From Hemicordylus capensis (taxonomy: Eukaryota; Chordata; Lepidosauria; Squamata; Cordylidae): a DNA stretch of 64,000 nucleotides. A program made the translations under genes and the position numbers. The notes beneath the pieces are model-generated. The model was given only the letters and a program-made list of their open reading frames with translations, searched no databases and had not been told where the DNA came from. The DNA lies in NCBI RefSeq assembly GCF_027244095.1, contig NC_069670.1, forward strand, positions 12,853,320 through 12,917,319, in the 5' to 3' direction. Positions 35,197 through 47,486 of the stretch are shown here, in pieces (position 1 is the first letter of the stretch; each line of letters opens with the position of its first letter).

Positions 35197-36324
35197 CAAA
35201 CAAACTCCATGCAGAACAACACCAATCTCTTTTCCTTGCAAATGTCACGTTGACAAAACAAATACGACACTGTTTGTGGGGGCGGGGAATATTTATTTCT
35301 CAAGAAACTAATTCTGAACGTTTTGAGGACCTGTACAAACAAACAGACATACGACAGGATTTTTAAAAAAAAAAAAACACAGGAAAATAAAACATGAATC
35401 ATATCATCGCAAGCTGAGGATGCTCGATATGGAACTGTTCCTTTCTAACTGGTTAGCAGCCTTTGTGCGTAAGGATTTGGCCCGCTTTGGATTCAAAGGA
35501 ACCAAGAGCGTTTCCGCTCTGATGCAGAGCCGATTCACTGGGCGGGAGCTCTGAATCGGTTGGGGATTCAAGTTCAGTCGGAACCTCGGTTGAGGATGCT
35601 TGTTTCCGTGGGGCAGATTTCGGAAAACAGGCCGTGGGGTTCATGAAGTCAGCTTGTTTGGCCTACCCCGCCACTCTTCTCGAAGACGACAGGCGTCTTT
35701 GCTACGGCCTTCATGTTGACAGGATCGAGCTCTCTCGCACCAAGACAGACATCCTGGTTAGAACCGGGGCCACACGGCTGTGGTTTTCCGGAGAGAGACT
35801 CACGCTGCAAGGGGACAGCACCACGGGTTCCTCTCGGCCCTGCTGACTCAATTTCGAACCCAGGTGGAGGCTGGAGACGCTTTATCAGGGTTTGTACCAG
35901 GCTGGAACAGACCTCTATTAATAGGTACATGTACCTGCTTGCCCCACAAGCAAAAGAGCCAGAAGAGGGCAAGGGGAAAATCAAAACCATGACGTCTAGG
36001 GCGACCGGTGCAGAAACGTATCGCCTGAGAACCTTCCATGGAAAGATACTCCGATTCGGTCAGAGCTGATGTTATTGGTGGAGGAATTAAAGGGCCGGGG
36101 TCCTGACGAAAGCGCTGGAAATGATGCTCTTGCACAAATGTTCCCTGCGTATGACGAGCATCACGGGGTGTGCACATTGTTGCTCAAGAACAAAGATGTC
36201 TGTATTGGCCTGGCTGGGTGGCCGGGAATCTGCATGGCATTCATACACAGACTGGCACACAGACCACTGCCATAGATGGTCTAGTGGTCCTACTCACTGG
36301 TAGAAGGCAGCTTCAAAGTCTGGG

Positions 36325-36432
36325 GCAGTCAGAGCCCTGCCTGAAACCGTGGAGAGCGGCTGCCAGTCAGTGCAGACAATAGTGAGCCAGATGGAGCAGT
36401 GGTCGGACTCAGTAGACAGCAGCTTCCTCTGT
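36325..36432 (+). repeat. tRNA-type SINE, first family, tail only
   Basis: ctgccagtcagtgcagacaa to agcagcttcctctgt. Confidence 0.65.
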
Positions 36433-36984
36433 CCCATGAAAACAAGCTCCAGGCTTGAGGACATAAGAACGGGAGAAACTCTCTCTCTCTCTCCTCTTTC
36501 TCTCCAGCATGCTTCATATCTTCCCTTAGTTTCCTTTTTGAGGGTTTGTAAACTAAAATGCCCCCAAGGCTTTCAACTGTGCACTTGTTGTTTTTCTGCA
36601 TGTTCAAAATTATTCCTGGAGGTCTGCAGCACCCCACCCCTCTCCTAAAATATTTTTAATAATATCCAGCCACTAAAATCTCTTTTCACCTGGGGATGGA
36701 TGCCAATTCAGATCCCAAGTCAGTGTGGGCAACCCTGTTCCTAGTGCTGTCAGGACATGCCAAAGATGGTTCTTAGCATTTCCACAGTATCAAAACCATT
36801 AAGGTCTCCCAGGGAGTTCTCCACACAGCAGGCCTGTCCGCACGTTTTCTGCGAGGCTTTACTGCGAACTCAACGTTATCCCAAAAATTCGACACAAAAA
36901 GTGTATTTTTTCCGCCTCGGATGTAAATGGGACTGCACTCTAACGTACAGTGGAAAACCCGAATCGTGTGTGCAGAGCTCCCTG

Positions 36985-37095
36985 ATAGCTCACAGGGACT
37001 TTGGGGTAAATCTGCTGGATTTGTGAACGCACCCCCTCCATTCCGGTGGAGATGTGAGTTAAAGGGCTTTAAAAGCCCTGTGTGGAAAACCTCCA
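36985..37095. repeat. Interspersed repeat, copy 1 of a pair
   Basis: gggactttggggtaaatctg, gaacgcaccccctccattcc and aaagggctttaaaagccctg are shared with 46350-46450. The family is unknown, probably a DNA element. Confidence 0.6.
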
Positions 37096-39472
37096 GGATC
37101 ACTTTCAGGAGTCGCCTGGGGACGGATGCCTGGAGATTCCAAGCCAGCCCTGGAGGTTTGGCAACCAAACCTGGAGGTTTGGCAAGCCAGCCCTGGAGGT
37201 TTGGATGTGAAACACGCACGAGCTAGTCTGGGGAGCAGGGAAGTGTGGTGACTGTCCTTATAGGTGGAGGAAATAGACTCTGCTCATGTCCAGAGGCACT
37301 CTTATCAGCTCACATGTGCCCCAGACTTGGAGGGCTAATTCTGAAGCTCGGATGCAGGGCTGGGTGCCTGACAGTGTGGGCCTGCGCTAGAAGTGTACCT
37401 ACATACACCTTCTTTGGGGGCCTAGCGATCCCCTCCGGCACGGTACAGCTACTTGGCAGGAAAGAGACCCAGAAACAACCCATGTTCTGCCCCGAAGGCA
37501 GGAAGAGGCTCCAGGCCTCTGCGGTGCCCTTCGGATATTTCACTTCCCCTGCCTCAGAGCAGACATGTGTTTCCTCTGCAGCAGTGTTTACCACCACCAG
37601 AGACTCAAAAGGAGAACTGGAAGGCGAAGGGAAGCAGCTGCCTGGATGGGTGGTTTCACCACCGACCCCCCTCTCCTCCCCCCCCCACCAGGAACCTGCT
37701 GTACTCCCCTCTCCGCAGAATTGCCCAACGATTCTCTTCCTCTCTGCCGTTCCCACACAAACACAAGTGCACCCTAACCCACCCAGGAAGAGAGCGAGAG
37801 AGGGACTCCAACTGAACCCGAACCACTTTTGCGAGGGGGTCCATTTCGGCACTCTGTATGTGCCTGTGGAATAAAGTGGTACAGCCCTGACACGATACGG
37901 CCAAGGACAGGAACGGCCAGGAGCAGAGGGCATTGCTTTGAAACCTTCTTCTTAAAAAAAAAAAAAAACCCAAGGAAAGAAAGAAAAAAGTTCTCCCTGT
38001 AGTACTAGTGTTCTCCTTGCGGGGAGTGTTCAGAAATGCGATTCCTCCGCCCACGGGGTACAAGTGGTACAGTCTGTTCCACTCCCGCAGGACTCTACCA
38101 CAGTGGCGTAAGTTCAGTCCGTGAGGCCACCTGGCATTGCGTCCTGGCCCTTCTGTAGTGACGCCTCACTTCCTCAGAGGCCTTGGCCACGAAAATATCT
38201 CCGCACATGCCAGGAACGTGAAGGCCTCTTGCAGATGGATGCCACTCCATTGGCACCACAGCTGGCTTTCTCAAGACCCCAAAAGCAGAAGCGTGTAACT
38301 TCCCCTTGCCCCTGATGCATCACTGTCTCCCGTGTGGGTGACTCCAGAGTTCTCAGTTCGATCCCACCCAACCTGTAAACAGAACCGTCAGCGGACGCCG
38401 AAAAACAAGCTTGACCCACAGTGTGACCTTTAGAGAGAGAAAAACACAAGCAAAATGGCACCGTTGGCCCTGATGTTTTGCAGCAGAAAAAGTTCTGCAT
38501 AACTCTGAGTTTCGTAACATCTGAAAGCAGCGAAGTTCTCCATCAGGAAGCAACACCCCTCCATCACAGCTCGCGTCGGGAGTCGGATTGCCACAAAGTA
38601 AAGTCAGGGTGTCGAACTCACGCAACGGCAGGTGATATTATCCCAGAATGCAATTGACGGAGGATTTTCTGTCCCAGGTTCTGTCTTTGGGCATCTTCAC
38701 TTAAAGTATTTCAGGCAGCAGAACGAGGAAAGACCCCAGTTGGAGGCCTTGTGGAGTCAATGCTAGAGCCTAATGGCCTAATTCCATATGCACAGTTTCA
38801 TTCCAATGCATCATGGGATGGGACTCTGGATATTGGACCTGTGGAAACCTACTGATGGTTTCTAGGACTTCAGAACCAACAGCTCTATCTTCTACGGTTG
38901 CCTGTGGCAAGATCCGCCATCTACGAGCATCGTGATGCAGGAATTTATCACCTACCCAAGACAGCCAAAATGCATATGGCTTCCTTAACGCAAGGAAAAC
39001 CCTTGGGGTTTCCTGACAGCGAACGGTTCTTTGGTTACTTTCTCCGACAGATGCCAGAATATCAACCCAGATGGCGTCTTGGCAGTCACCCCATCTTAAT
39101 ACCAGTTTTAGGGCCCGGTAGCAACGTCCAACACTCATTCACGGGGTTGACGCAACAGCGGCCATCTTTGAATGAAAGGATCCGGAGTTCCTCTTGATGG
39201 CGAAAAAGCAACTTCCAGATTCCCGGGAAAGGACGGAGAATTTGGGACGAGGAAGTCACAACTGCTCCCAAGTCTCCGTAGTGTGGATTAGCATTCATCT
39301 GAATATTGGCATATAGTAGTCCTTGGGGGCCTTTTAACCCTACGGCTGTCCAAACAAGTGCCTGAGCTGTGGACTAGTTGGCTCGCCTCTTCTTCTGCAT
39401 GAGCCGCAACGGCGTCCCGCGCCATCCTGGGACACGGTGACACCCAGTACCCTCTAATCCAGCATCTGCTGC

Positions 39473-39695
39473 CTATTTGGGCAGCAAGAAGTAGTCCGCA
39501 TTAGAAACGTCATACAGGCTATGCTCCGGGACGCTAGGGGTGTCCACCGAACTCTCACTGCAGGGCGAGACCGGAGGGGAGAGGAGCGGAGCTGCACTCA
39601 GAGGTAGCTCGGGACTCGACGGTGCCAAGGAAAAGGCCGGCACAGCGCTGGACTTCCCCTTCCCAGAAAACAGCACCTGCCATTTTGTTCTGTAC
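39473..39695 (-). CDS. IL6R: IL6R exon 10: cytoplasmic tail and stop
   Basis: It encodes YRTKWQVLFSGKGKSSAVPA, then LLSPPVSPCSESSVDTPSVP and ends HSLYDVSNADYFLLPK before TAG at 39475-39473. SPPVSP and the YDxSNxDYF end are conserved in IL6R. The acceptor has a long pyrimidine run. Confidence 0.96.
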
Positions 39696-40042
39696 CTGGG
39701 GGGGGGGAAAGAGGGGGAAAGGGTAATAGAATGGCCTAGCGATATCCGCCAGGGATCCGGGTGCAAGGCAACCGCCCATTCCCCAGAGCCGAGAAGGGTG
39801 TCTGGTTCGTGAAAGCAACGCGGGACGGCCCGGGAAACTGAGCAAAGGGTCCTTTGGGCCTTCCCATAACGATGCCCCCAAAGCGGCTTATTCTCTCTGC
39901 CTGGGCTTTGAATCTCCCCTCCCGGTAGCCACCCGCCCCTTTCAAAGAGCTTGCTCCGGGGTCCCTAGCTCAAGTGTGGAAGAAGGGCTGACCAGAGTTG
40001 AGCAGATCCTCCGCCCCCCCACAACTTGGTGTCCCTCCTCAC

Positions 40043-40136
40043 CTGAGAATAAAGCCAGTGGCGAGAGCGAGTCCTGAGGTCAGGACTATGGATATGAGGA
40101 GGAATAAATATAGAGGCACAGCCACAGCATCTTCCA
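40043..40136 (-). CDS. IL6R: IL6R exon 9: membrane helix
   Basis: It encodes VEDAVAVPLYLFLLISIVLT then SGLALATGFILR, a single hydrophobic helix ended by arginine at the cytoplasmic side. Acceptor ttgctttcag, donor gtgagg. Confidence 0.95.
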
Positions 40137-41093
40137 CTGAAAGCAAAGCACACAGTGACGTCAGGAACCTGGCCATTTCTCGATGGACTGGCATGGTCAT
40201 CATCCTTGCCCGCCCCGCCCTACGACCTTGGGATGAGGTGGGATGGAAAACGCAAAAGGGAAGAGATACTCCCTTCCAGCAGGGGTGGGCAGGAGGAAGG
40301 CTTCCGGAAGCGACCGTCTCCTCCCAAACCTTTGAAGTTTAGCAGCATGAAATAGAAGTCTGGGGTGGAGAAGCCAGCCACAAGATGGTGGCTCCAAGAA
40401 GCGGAGCCAGAGACAAAATGGCGGCCTGGGCAAAAATTCACGTCGACAGAGGAAGGGGTTTCTGACCTCAGAACCGCTGCATTCTGGGAGAATTGTGGTG
40501 CAGGGCAGGAGGGAAGCAAGAACGGCTGCTTTGTGGGGGATGGAACTGGGGGGAAATCCATGGGAGAGAAAGGAAAAACAGCCCTGAGCATCCAAAGAAA
40601 GCAAGGATGGAAACAGTGCCTCCATGCCCACACTCAGCCAGCCAACTGGATCTGAGAGATGAACTGCAGGATGACCCTGAATAAGAGGCTGGAGAGTGGA
40701 GGGAGAGACTCACTCTTTCTATTAAAGATGTTCCCACTCCTTTGTACTTAAGGTCAAGAAACAGGCCACGGTGTCAGCAGTGGGATTTGAACCCAGTCTG
40801 CTCTCATTCTTTTTGCTATGTAAACCACTTTGGAAACTTAAAAAAAAAATGGAAAAGGGGTATATAAATCATGCGTCAGAATCTATTCTGGCTTGTTGAC
40901 TCCAGCAGAAGATCTGTAATCTAGCTCAGGCGGCCAGATTACATTGCTGGGTCATTCTTCCGAACTGGGGGTGCAGCTAAGGACGTCCCAGAAGGTTGGC
41001 TCCTTCAATCCCTTTCCACCTCAGTCCCTCATCCATAAAATGAAGACAGTAATTCTGGTCTACACTACAGGGCAGGTGTAAGTACTGTTCCCT

Positions 41094-41198
41094 GTAACAG
41101 TTGCGGACTACAACTCCCATCATCCCCAGCCAAAGGTCGCTGCAGCTGGGGATGATGGGAGTTGTAGTCGACGACATCTAGGAATCCTTGTTACAGAA
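41094..41198. mobile_element. hAT-like palindromic MITE
   Basis: ggactacaactcccatcatc faces gatgatgggagttgtagtc almost perfectly. Confidence 0.7.
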
Positions 41199-41431
41199 CA
41201 CACACTAAGGAATCCCAGGATTACAGATGTGAAGCACATACTGAATACTGAAAGTGCGATATAAACATCGAGGCGTGGTTTATCCTGCCTGTACACAACC
41301 TCTACAGGTAGTTTTCCAAGGCAGCCGAATTCTGCTCCTGCCTAACCTCATATCCCAGTGGTTCTTGGCACACACACACCCAAGAGGATCTTTCGATGCA
41401 AGCCAGCCCAGACAAAGGAAGCCAAACTTAC

Positions 41432-41498
41432 CTATCGTCTTCTCTGTGCTTCCGGGGAACCTGCTACTGGTATTGTTAACGTGATTGTGGAAAGGGAT
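41432..41498 (-). CDS. IL6R: IL6R exon 8: stalk, second part
   Basis: A 67-bp exon encodes IPFHNHVNNTSSRFPGSTEK then TI, with an NNT glycosylation site. In mammals this juxtamembrane segment is where the receptor is shed. Acceptor ccccacttttgcag, donor gtaagt. Confidence 0.9.
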
Positions 41499-41698
41499 CT
41501 GCAAAAGTGGGGTGTGTGGGGGGGAGAGAGAGAGAGAGAAAAGAATAACCAGTTGTAACACCTGGTAATTTGGGGAGTGGGTTACTTGTTCCACGGCCAC
41601 GCCCTCCCCTTCCTGTTAGATTACAGAATATGTATCCCACTTTCAGAGGTGCACCTAGGTAATTTTGGAGCCTGGACCTAAAGGCCTTTGGAAACCAC

Positions 41699-41776
41699 CC
41701 TCCCCTGCAAATCATGCTCGGGGATTTGCAGGGGAGGCAATCATTTGCCTCCCCTGCAAATCATCATGCTCGGCTG
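41699..41776. repeat. Direct and inverted repeat cluster
   Basis: cctcccctgcaaatcat occurs twice in direct order with its inverse gatttgcaggggagg between them. Confidence 0.8.
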
Positions 41777-42386
41777 GGGCGACCACACCACCCGGGACAG
41801 ACTAAAGAGGATTTGGGGGCTGTGGAGGCCCAGGACTTAGGCCCAGAAGTCCAGAGGTAAGAGCGCCTCTGCCCAGTTTTTCAACTCCCGTCCCCAGAGC
41901 AGGCTACTGCTAAAGCATGCATAAAGCAAAATTAACACATGCAACATTTTGCATTCAAAAGGCAGCCTTTAAAATGGTGTTTTAAACACCTTGAACCATT
42001 CTGAAGACTTACCATTGTTCAACCTGTTTGGCTGATTTTGCCATCCTAACCCTGGTTATTTTAATCAGAGTTACACGAGGATGGCAACATCAGCAAAACT
42101 CATGCGCCCCACTTCCCACCCCGCTGTCCTGTGGCCAGGGGGAAGTCCCTACTTTCCCCCCTGCCCCTGGCAAAATGGTCGTTCCCATTTTTGCTCGCCA
42201 GGGACACGCTATTAAAAGTGTGTTTGTGCACGTTACTAATGTGCGTCAAGTGTTCCGTCCCCCTCCCAAGGTCTTGAGAAGTGACGTCTCAGAGCCCGGG
42301 AATAAATCAACATCGGCATCCTTCAAGGGCTTCCCTTGAGCAGTGATCTGGTCCGGTGTACCAAAACCAACCGCGGTGCTAAAGCT

Positions 42387-42480
42387 TGTTTATTTATTAT
42401 TTTATTTATTGGAACATTTTTATACCGCCCAAAACTTATGTCTCTGGGCGGTTTACAACAGAATAAAAACAAAATAAAAC
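42387..42480 (-). repeat. L2-like LINE tail
   Basis: tttttataccgcccaaaact and tctctgggcggtttacaac. Confidence 0.6.
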
Positions 42481-42572
42481 ATTTGTTAAGACAAAAATGG
42501 CAGCGGGGGGGGGGGGGAGAGACACACATGACAACAATTTAAAACTTGTTAGCAAAGGCTGAAGCTGCTTAC

Positions 42573-42625
42573 CGTTGAGCTATCCGTGGAGCTGAACCAA
42601 GTGGTTTCTGATTCAGTTGTGGGCT
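42573..42625 (-). CDS. IL6R: IL6R exon 7: stalk, first part
   Basis: A 53-bp exon encodes EPTTESETTWFSSTDSST, rich in Ser and Thr as in a cleavable stalk. Acceptor tatcatcgtttcag, donor gtaagc. The frame is fixed by both neighbours. Confidence 0.9.
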
Positions 42626-42945
42626 CTGAAACGATGATAAGAAAGAGAAGAGCTGGAGCAGAGAGCCAATTTATCAGGGGAAAGGAGAAGTTACGAGAGA
42701 GAGCGCGTTGATGATGGGTAACAGACTGTCAGGCCTCAAATCTACCTGGAAGTCGTGCCAGGACTCAAGACAGCATTGGTGTGTATGTGGGCGGGGCGGA
42801 GGGGGGGATGTCTGGTTCTCAGAAGCATCAAATCAAATCAAATCAAATATTTGATTACAGTCACAGACCAGTCTCAGAAGCATGAATTGGGTGAGACGAG
42901 CGCTCTCGTTTTGTGATCATTTGTGATCCTTCTGCTAGTTCCCTC

Positions 42946-43200
42946 CTTATTATTATTAATTCGATTTCTATACCGCCTTTCCAAAAATGGCTCAGGGCAG
43001 TTTACACAGAGAAATAACAAATTAATAAGATGGATCCCTGTCCCCAAAGGGCTCACAATCTAAAAAGAAACATTAGACACCAGCAACAGTCACTGGAGGT
43101 CCTGTGCTAGGGGTGGAGAGGGCCAGTTACTCTCCCCCTGATAAAAAAAGAAAATTGCCACGTTAAAAAGTGCCTCTTTGCCAGGTTAGCAGGGGTAAAC
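42946..43200 (-). repeat. LINE 3' tail
   Basis: tataccgcctttccaaaaat, ccaaagggctcacaatct. Confidence 0.65.
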
Positions 43201-43880
43201 ACCATCAAACACCTGGGTACAGCTCCTGGGTAGATCAGCACATGTACCCAGAGGGAGCCTCGTACAAGATAACTTCCTCCACCTCCTACCTTGCTTTTTA
43301 CGAGCACACAACCAGAGAGCCCACTGTAGCCTGTCCCACCCAATCAACACTCGTGAGAACCAGCCCAATATATATATTGGGCACATACGGGGCAAAATGT
43401 ACGTTTGGTGAGGCAGAACTTGCCCTCACACATCTGAAAGAGAAAGGAGAGCATCTCTCGCAGTCGATCTTGGCCTCCCCTACCCAAAAAGTCGACTGCA
43501 GACAGCAAAAAGAACTTGAAATACAGGATTAACTCGTCGTAAGAGCAAACACAAAAGAATCTTAAGTAGATCTACTGATCTATTTAATCCTGAGACTGCC
43601 ATCAACTTAGAAATGTATATCAATTGCATGTATGCATCGAATCATACGTTTCAGAAACACAAATGTTTTTTTAAATACTTGTACGGAGATGCACATAACG
43701 ATTCAGTAAAGACTTGAAGAAAGAACAGCCTGGAAGTTTGCAAGTCATTGAGTTCTGTCCCCCGAAGAAATGAAAGGGACGTTGCATCCCTTCTGGCTAA
43801 TTGCAACAGGGCTTTCATTGCTTCATTTGCGTTTGCTCCTACTTCTGCAGACGCCTTCCAGCACCTGCCTCCATGCTCAC

Positions 43881-44028
43881 CTGTCCAGGGCATCCCGGTG
43901 ATTTCACGGCTCCATTCGCTCCAGGTTCCATGATCAAATTCTTCACACCCTCGCACCTGGACGATATAGCGATGGCCTGGCAAGGCGTCGCGGATCGTGT
44001 AGGAATTGTGCCCCTGCGGAAGTTCAAC
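43881..44028 (-). CDS. IL6R: IL6R exon 6: D3 with WSEWS
   Basis: It encodes [20 protein letters not shown] then [20 protein letters not shown] and [14 protein letters not shown] is the class I cytokine receptor signature (residues 305-309). Acceptor ggttgtag, donor gtgagc. Confidence 0.97.
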
Positions 44029-45404
44029 CTACAACCAAGAGGAAAGGACGTGAGGAAAGGTGAAGACCCTTTAGGTACCTTCTTCTCCACCTGCAAAACA
44101 TACAGCACCTGGGTCTTTGACAGACAGGGCTTTTAGTTCCTATCTCCTCCAGAAGGCAGGAAGCGAGTCCACATATCAGCTAGATTTCCCCCGAAGTCCC
44201 TACGAGCTATCAGGGACCAGGACACACCTGATTCTATTCCCCGCCCCGCCCCGAATTACTGCTGTGCATTCTAGTTTGGCCCGAATTATATCCGGGGTTT
44301 AAAAATCCTCTATTTGCGGCAGCTTTTCTTGAAAAACCAGAGCTTTCTGGTTTGTCCCGCCACTTCGCCCGCGATGTGTGGAGGGGCCACTACCAGTCGT
44401 TCGGGCTTTTTTCAAAACTTGCACTTCCACAAGGCTAAATGAAGGGGAGTTTGACAGCTGTGTTCCGTACGGTCTGCTTTCTGGGTGATTTGCAATTGCG
44501 ATGCTGATTTGCATGGGTGATTTGCAATTGGGTGGGAGGGGTTGTGGCAGACGGGTGAAATTCTGTGGAGGGAGTCCAGAAAGGGAGAGGAAGGGAGAAA
44601 TTCCTGAGTTAAACACAAGCACGAATGCAAAATGCGGGAATGCAAAATGTGGGCCGTCCGATGCTTTCAACATGTACAGGATCCTTGCTCGTGCTGCTTC
44701 AGTCTTTTGACTACTTTTAGTTCATATATGAGTCTCTGGCTCTGTCTGATTGAAGCCTGGAAGCTTACGAAGGGAGACTTCAGGTCCGATGTAACCTGAG
44801 CCCTTTGTGTCTGAGCTGATTCCATGAGGCTGCATTTTCCTTCCTCACAGAGCAATGATTTCTACTTTAAACCTCCATGGCCTCTTAAATGGTCTGGGGT
44901 GGGGTGGGGTGGGGGAACATGAGATGATGAAGGCAATCAACAAAGGCAAGCTCATTATAAAAACCAGCAAAGATTTGAGTCAGATTTGGCAGGTTTGGGT
45001 TTAGCGTTCTGTTGTTTTGACTAGTCAGCCTTGCGTAACGCTGGCTGACAGTCAAATGAAAAAAACAAAAAGGGATTAATGAAGGGAGGCGTCTCTTGCC
45101 TCCTCCTGGGATGTGATTGGTTGGAGAAAAAACGTGGAACAAGCTGTGGGAACGCACACAGGAAAAAGATCTGCAGGGATTGTGGAGAGGAGCCGACCCC
45201 TACGTGAACAGCCCATCTAATCATCCGAATTAAACAGCTGTGAATCTACTGCGAAGCAGATGCACTCTCTGGATACCCTGCAGCATGAAGCCATGTCTGG
45301 ATAACTCCCTGGCCTTCTCTTTTGCTTCTAACAGAAGTTAACAGAACAGACCCCTTTCCAAACCAACCTTTCGGCAATTCCCAGGGTAACGGAATCAGGG
45401 TTCA

Positions 45405-45605
45405 GAGAGGTTTCCACAGAGAAATAACAAATAAACAAGATGGATCCCTGTCCCCAAAGGGCTCACAATCTAAAAGAAACATAAGATAGACACCAGCAAC
45501 AGTCACTGGAGGTGCTGTTCTGGGGTTGGACAGGGCCAGTTGCTCTCCCCCTGCTAAATAAAAGAGAATCACCGCGTTAAAAGGTGCCTCTTTGCCAAGT
45601 TAGCA
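45405..45605 (-). repeat. LINE 3' tail
   Basis: ccaaagggctcacaatct and gacaccagcaacagtcactg. Confidence 0.65.
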
Positions 45606-45692
45606 GGGGTTGTGTATGTCTCCCTCCCAACCCCAAGCAATTCTGGGCAGACAGCCCTGTCACCTGTCCCCAGTACAAAAGCAAGGTCCAAC

Positions 45693-45853
45693 CTGAGAAT
45701 GTAAGCTGGAGATTTCTGCCCGATACCGAAGCTGGAACTTCAGACCGTAGAATCTGGAACCCCAGGAAGGTGGGTCCTGCCAGACCACAGAGAGCTGGTT
45801 GCGGGACTTCTCCACGGCATTCACCTCAATATCAACCGGTGGGTCAGGCTTCA
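45693..45853 (-). CDS. IL6R: IL6R exon 5: first part of D3
   Basis: It encodes KPDPPVDIEVNAVEKSRNQL then SVVWQDPPSWGSRFYGLKFQ and LRYRAEISSLHSQ. KPDPP and WQDPxSW..FYxLxFxLRYRAE are hallmarks of IL6R domain 3. Acceptor cccttacag, donor gttgga. Confidence 0.97.
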
Positions 45854-46349
45854 CTGTAAGGGAAATGAAACAGACAGATTGAACAGGAAAGAACCCCACC
45901 GTCAGAGGTGCAGTGGTGTGCGTTTGAGCAGAATCTCAGAAAGGAGGATGGCGTCCAGTGAAACGGTCTGGCAGGTGAGGCAGATGAAAGACAGGGCTTC
46001 TTCACACAGTGCATAATTGGCTGATGGAACTGACTGCCACATGACCTGGAAGCTCTGTGCTCAGAGGTGGTGCAGCTTGGAATGCTGAAGAAGTAACAGC
46101 TACTCTTCCTCTCAGTCATATTGGAGAAGGGTTGTTGACATCCTGCCCCACTTGTGGGCTTCCTGGAGGGATCTAATTGGCTACTGTGGGGGCAGGAGGC
46201 CGGATTAGAAGCTTGATCTGGAAGCTGCTTCTTAGGCTAGTGCATAGAAACCCCAGCTGAGTGTCTTCATCCCACTGCCATCAAAAGCCAGAGCTGGTGA
46301 ATATTCACAGGAACAGTGAACATTCAACCATGTTTCCAAAATATGTCCA

Positions 46350-46450
46350 CATAGGGACTTTGGGGTAAATCCGCCCAATATGTGAACGCACCCCCTCCAT
46401 TCCGGAGCAGATGTGAGCTAAAGGGCTTTAAAAGCTCTGTGTGAAAAACG
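46350..46450. repeat. Interspersed repeat, copy 2 of a pair
   Basis: gggactttggggtaaatccg, gaacgcaccccctccattcc and aaagggctttaaaagctctg, about 90 percent like 36985-37095 by eye. Confidence 0.6.
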
Positions 46451-46789
46451 CCCTGGAGGTTTTTCACACATGGCTCTATGCTTTGGGTTATCTGAAGAGT
46501 GAATCTGGACCATTCGCATAGCCATCAGCACCTCCACTGACACCTTCGGAGAAAGCAGAAGCCCCGGAGGTTTTTTCCCCCCAAAGCTGCTGGAAATAGA
46601 GGATTTTGTTACCCCGGACATAACTCGGGCTAAGTCAGAATTCGCAGCCTCCATTTGGGGAGAATCAAAGTCCTGACTCTCCTGGTCCCCGATAGCCCAC
46701 AGGGAGGTCAGGTTAAATCCAGCCAATATGTGGACTGGCACACTCCAATCAGGATTGGATTTTGGGGGGAAAGCCCTGTCTGTTAAACC

Positions 46790-46870
46790 TTCTGGAGATG
46801 CTGCCAGGGGTTGAACCTGGGACCTTCTGCATGCAAAGCAGGTGTTCCACTATTACTGCACTATAGACCT
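46790..46870 (-). repeat. tRNA-type SINE, first family, head only
   Basis: Reverse head: ggttgaacctgggacctt and gcatgcaaagcaggtg. Confidence 0.65.
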
Positions 46871-46987
46871 CTTTAGGACAGCAATCCTAAAGGAGCAGCA
46901 AGATGGCTCATATACACTACAGTGGAGAGAAAATGCTAAATTCCAAAATCGACCTGCACGAACTGGACGACTCTCTGGTTAGAGCAA

Positions 46988-47117
46988 GTCCTTCCAACCA
47001 CAGGTCCCTAGATGTGGTTGAACTACAACTCCCATCATCCCCTGTCATCATCGTGGCAGAGGTGATGGGAGCTGTCTCTCAACAATATCTAGGGACCCGC
47101 AGTTGGGAAGACCTGGT
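46988..47117. mobile_element. hAT-like palindromic MITE
   Basis: aggtccctagatgtggttg, aactacaactcccatcatcc, gaggtgatgggagctgtc and atctagggacccgcagttg. Confidence 0.65.
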
Positions 47118-47304
47118 TTAGAGGGCGCCTGGCTGAAATCAAACAACGGGAGGATATTTAGCAAATATTCAAGAAGATCCGAAGAATATTCAGTGCTGGA
47201 GTCCGGTGAGGGGGATTTGCAGGAACGGACACGGACACCCACATGCGCACGCAGGCGCCCGGCACACAGACCACATTTTCTGATTAATTTTTAAAGGGAC
47301 GCAC

Positions 47305-47486
47305 ATTTGCTGTTGGGCTGGAAAATCTGAGGGCGGCTTGTGGCACTGTTGGCCGGGCTGACCACACACAGGGAGGCCAGCAAGAAGTTGTTGTTGTCGT
47401 CGTAAGGCAGCTCGATACGGCAGGTAAATTTCCGAGTCTTCCTGTAAAAGCGGCATTCCTGTTGGGTCAGGTTCCGAGCCAAGAAC
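47305..47486 (-). CDS. IL6R: IL6R exon 4: rest of D2
   Basis: It encodes FLARNLTQQECRFYRKTRKF then TCRIELPYDDNNNFLLASLC and PQIFQPNSK. ECRFY...FTCRI is the second disulphide of D2. The donor gtgcgt is slightly unusual but is the only one that keeps the frame into KPDPP of exon 5. Confidence 0.95.

Larger units (their letters stand above)
28046..39472. other. Convergent 3' region between SHE and IL6R
   Basis: SHE and IL6R end facing each other here. The first 650 bases after the SHE stop look unique and are the likely SHE 3' UTR. Plus-strand AATAAA boxes occur at 30117-30122 and 30187-30192, but repeats lie between, so the true end is uncertain. On the minus strand, mostly unique sequence runs from 39472 down to about 35290, where an AAATAAATATT box (35292-35299) could end a roughly 4-kb IL6R 3' UTR. 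No other gene was recognised. Confidence 0.45.
40137..47304 (-). other. IL6R introns 4 to 9 (exons excluded)
   Basis: These shorter introns hold a hAT-like MITE (41094-41198), a direct/inverted repeat cluster (41699-41776), LINE tails (40800-40872, 42387-42480, 42946-43200, 45405-45605), a repeat pair member (46350-46450), a tRNA-type SINE end (46790-46870) and a MITE (46988-47117). No unassigned exon is evident. Confidence 0.55.
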
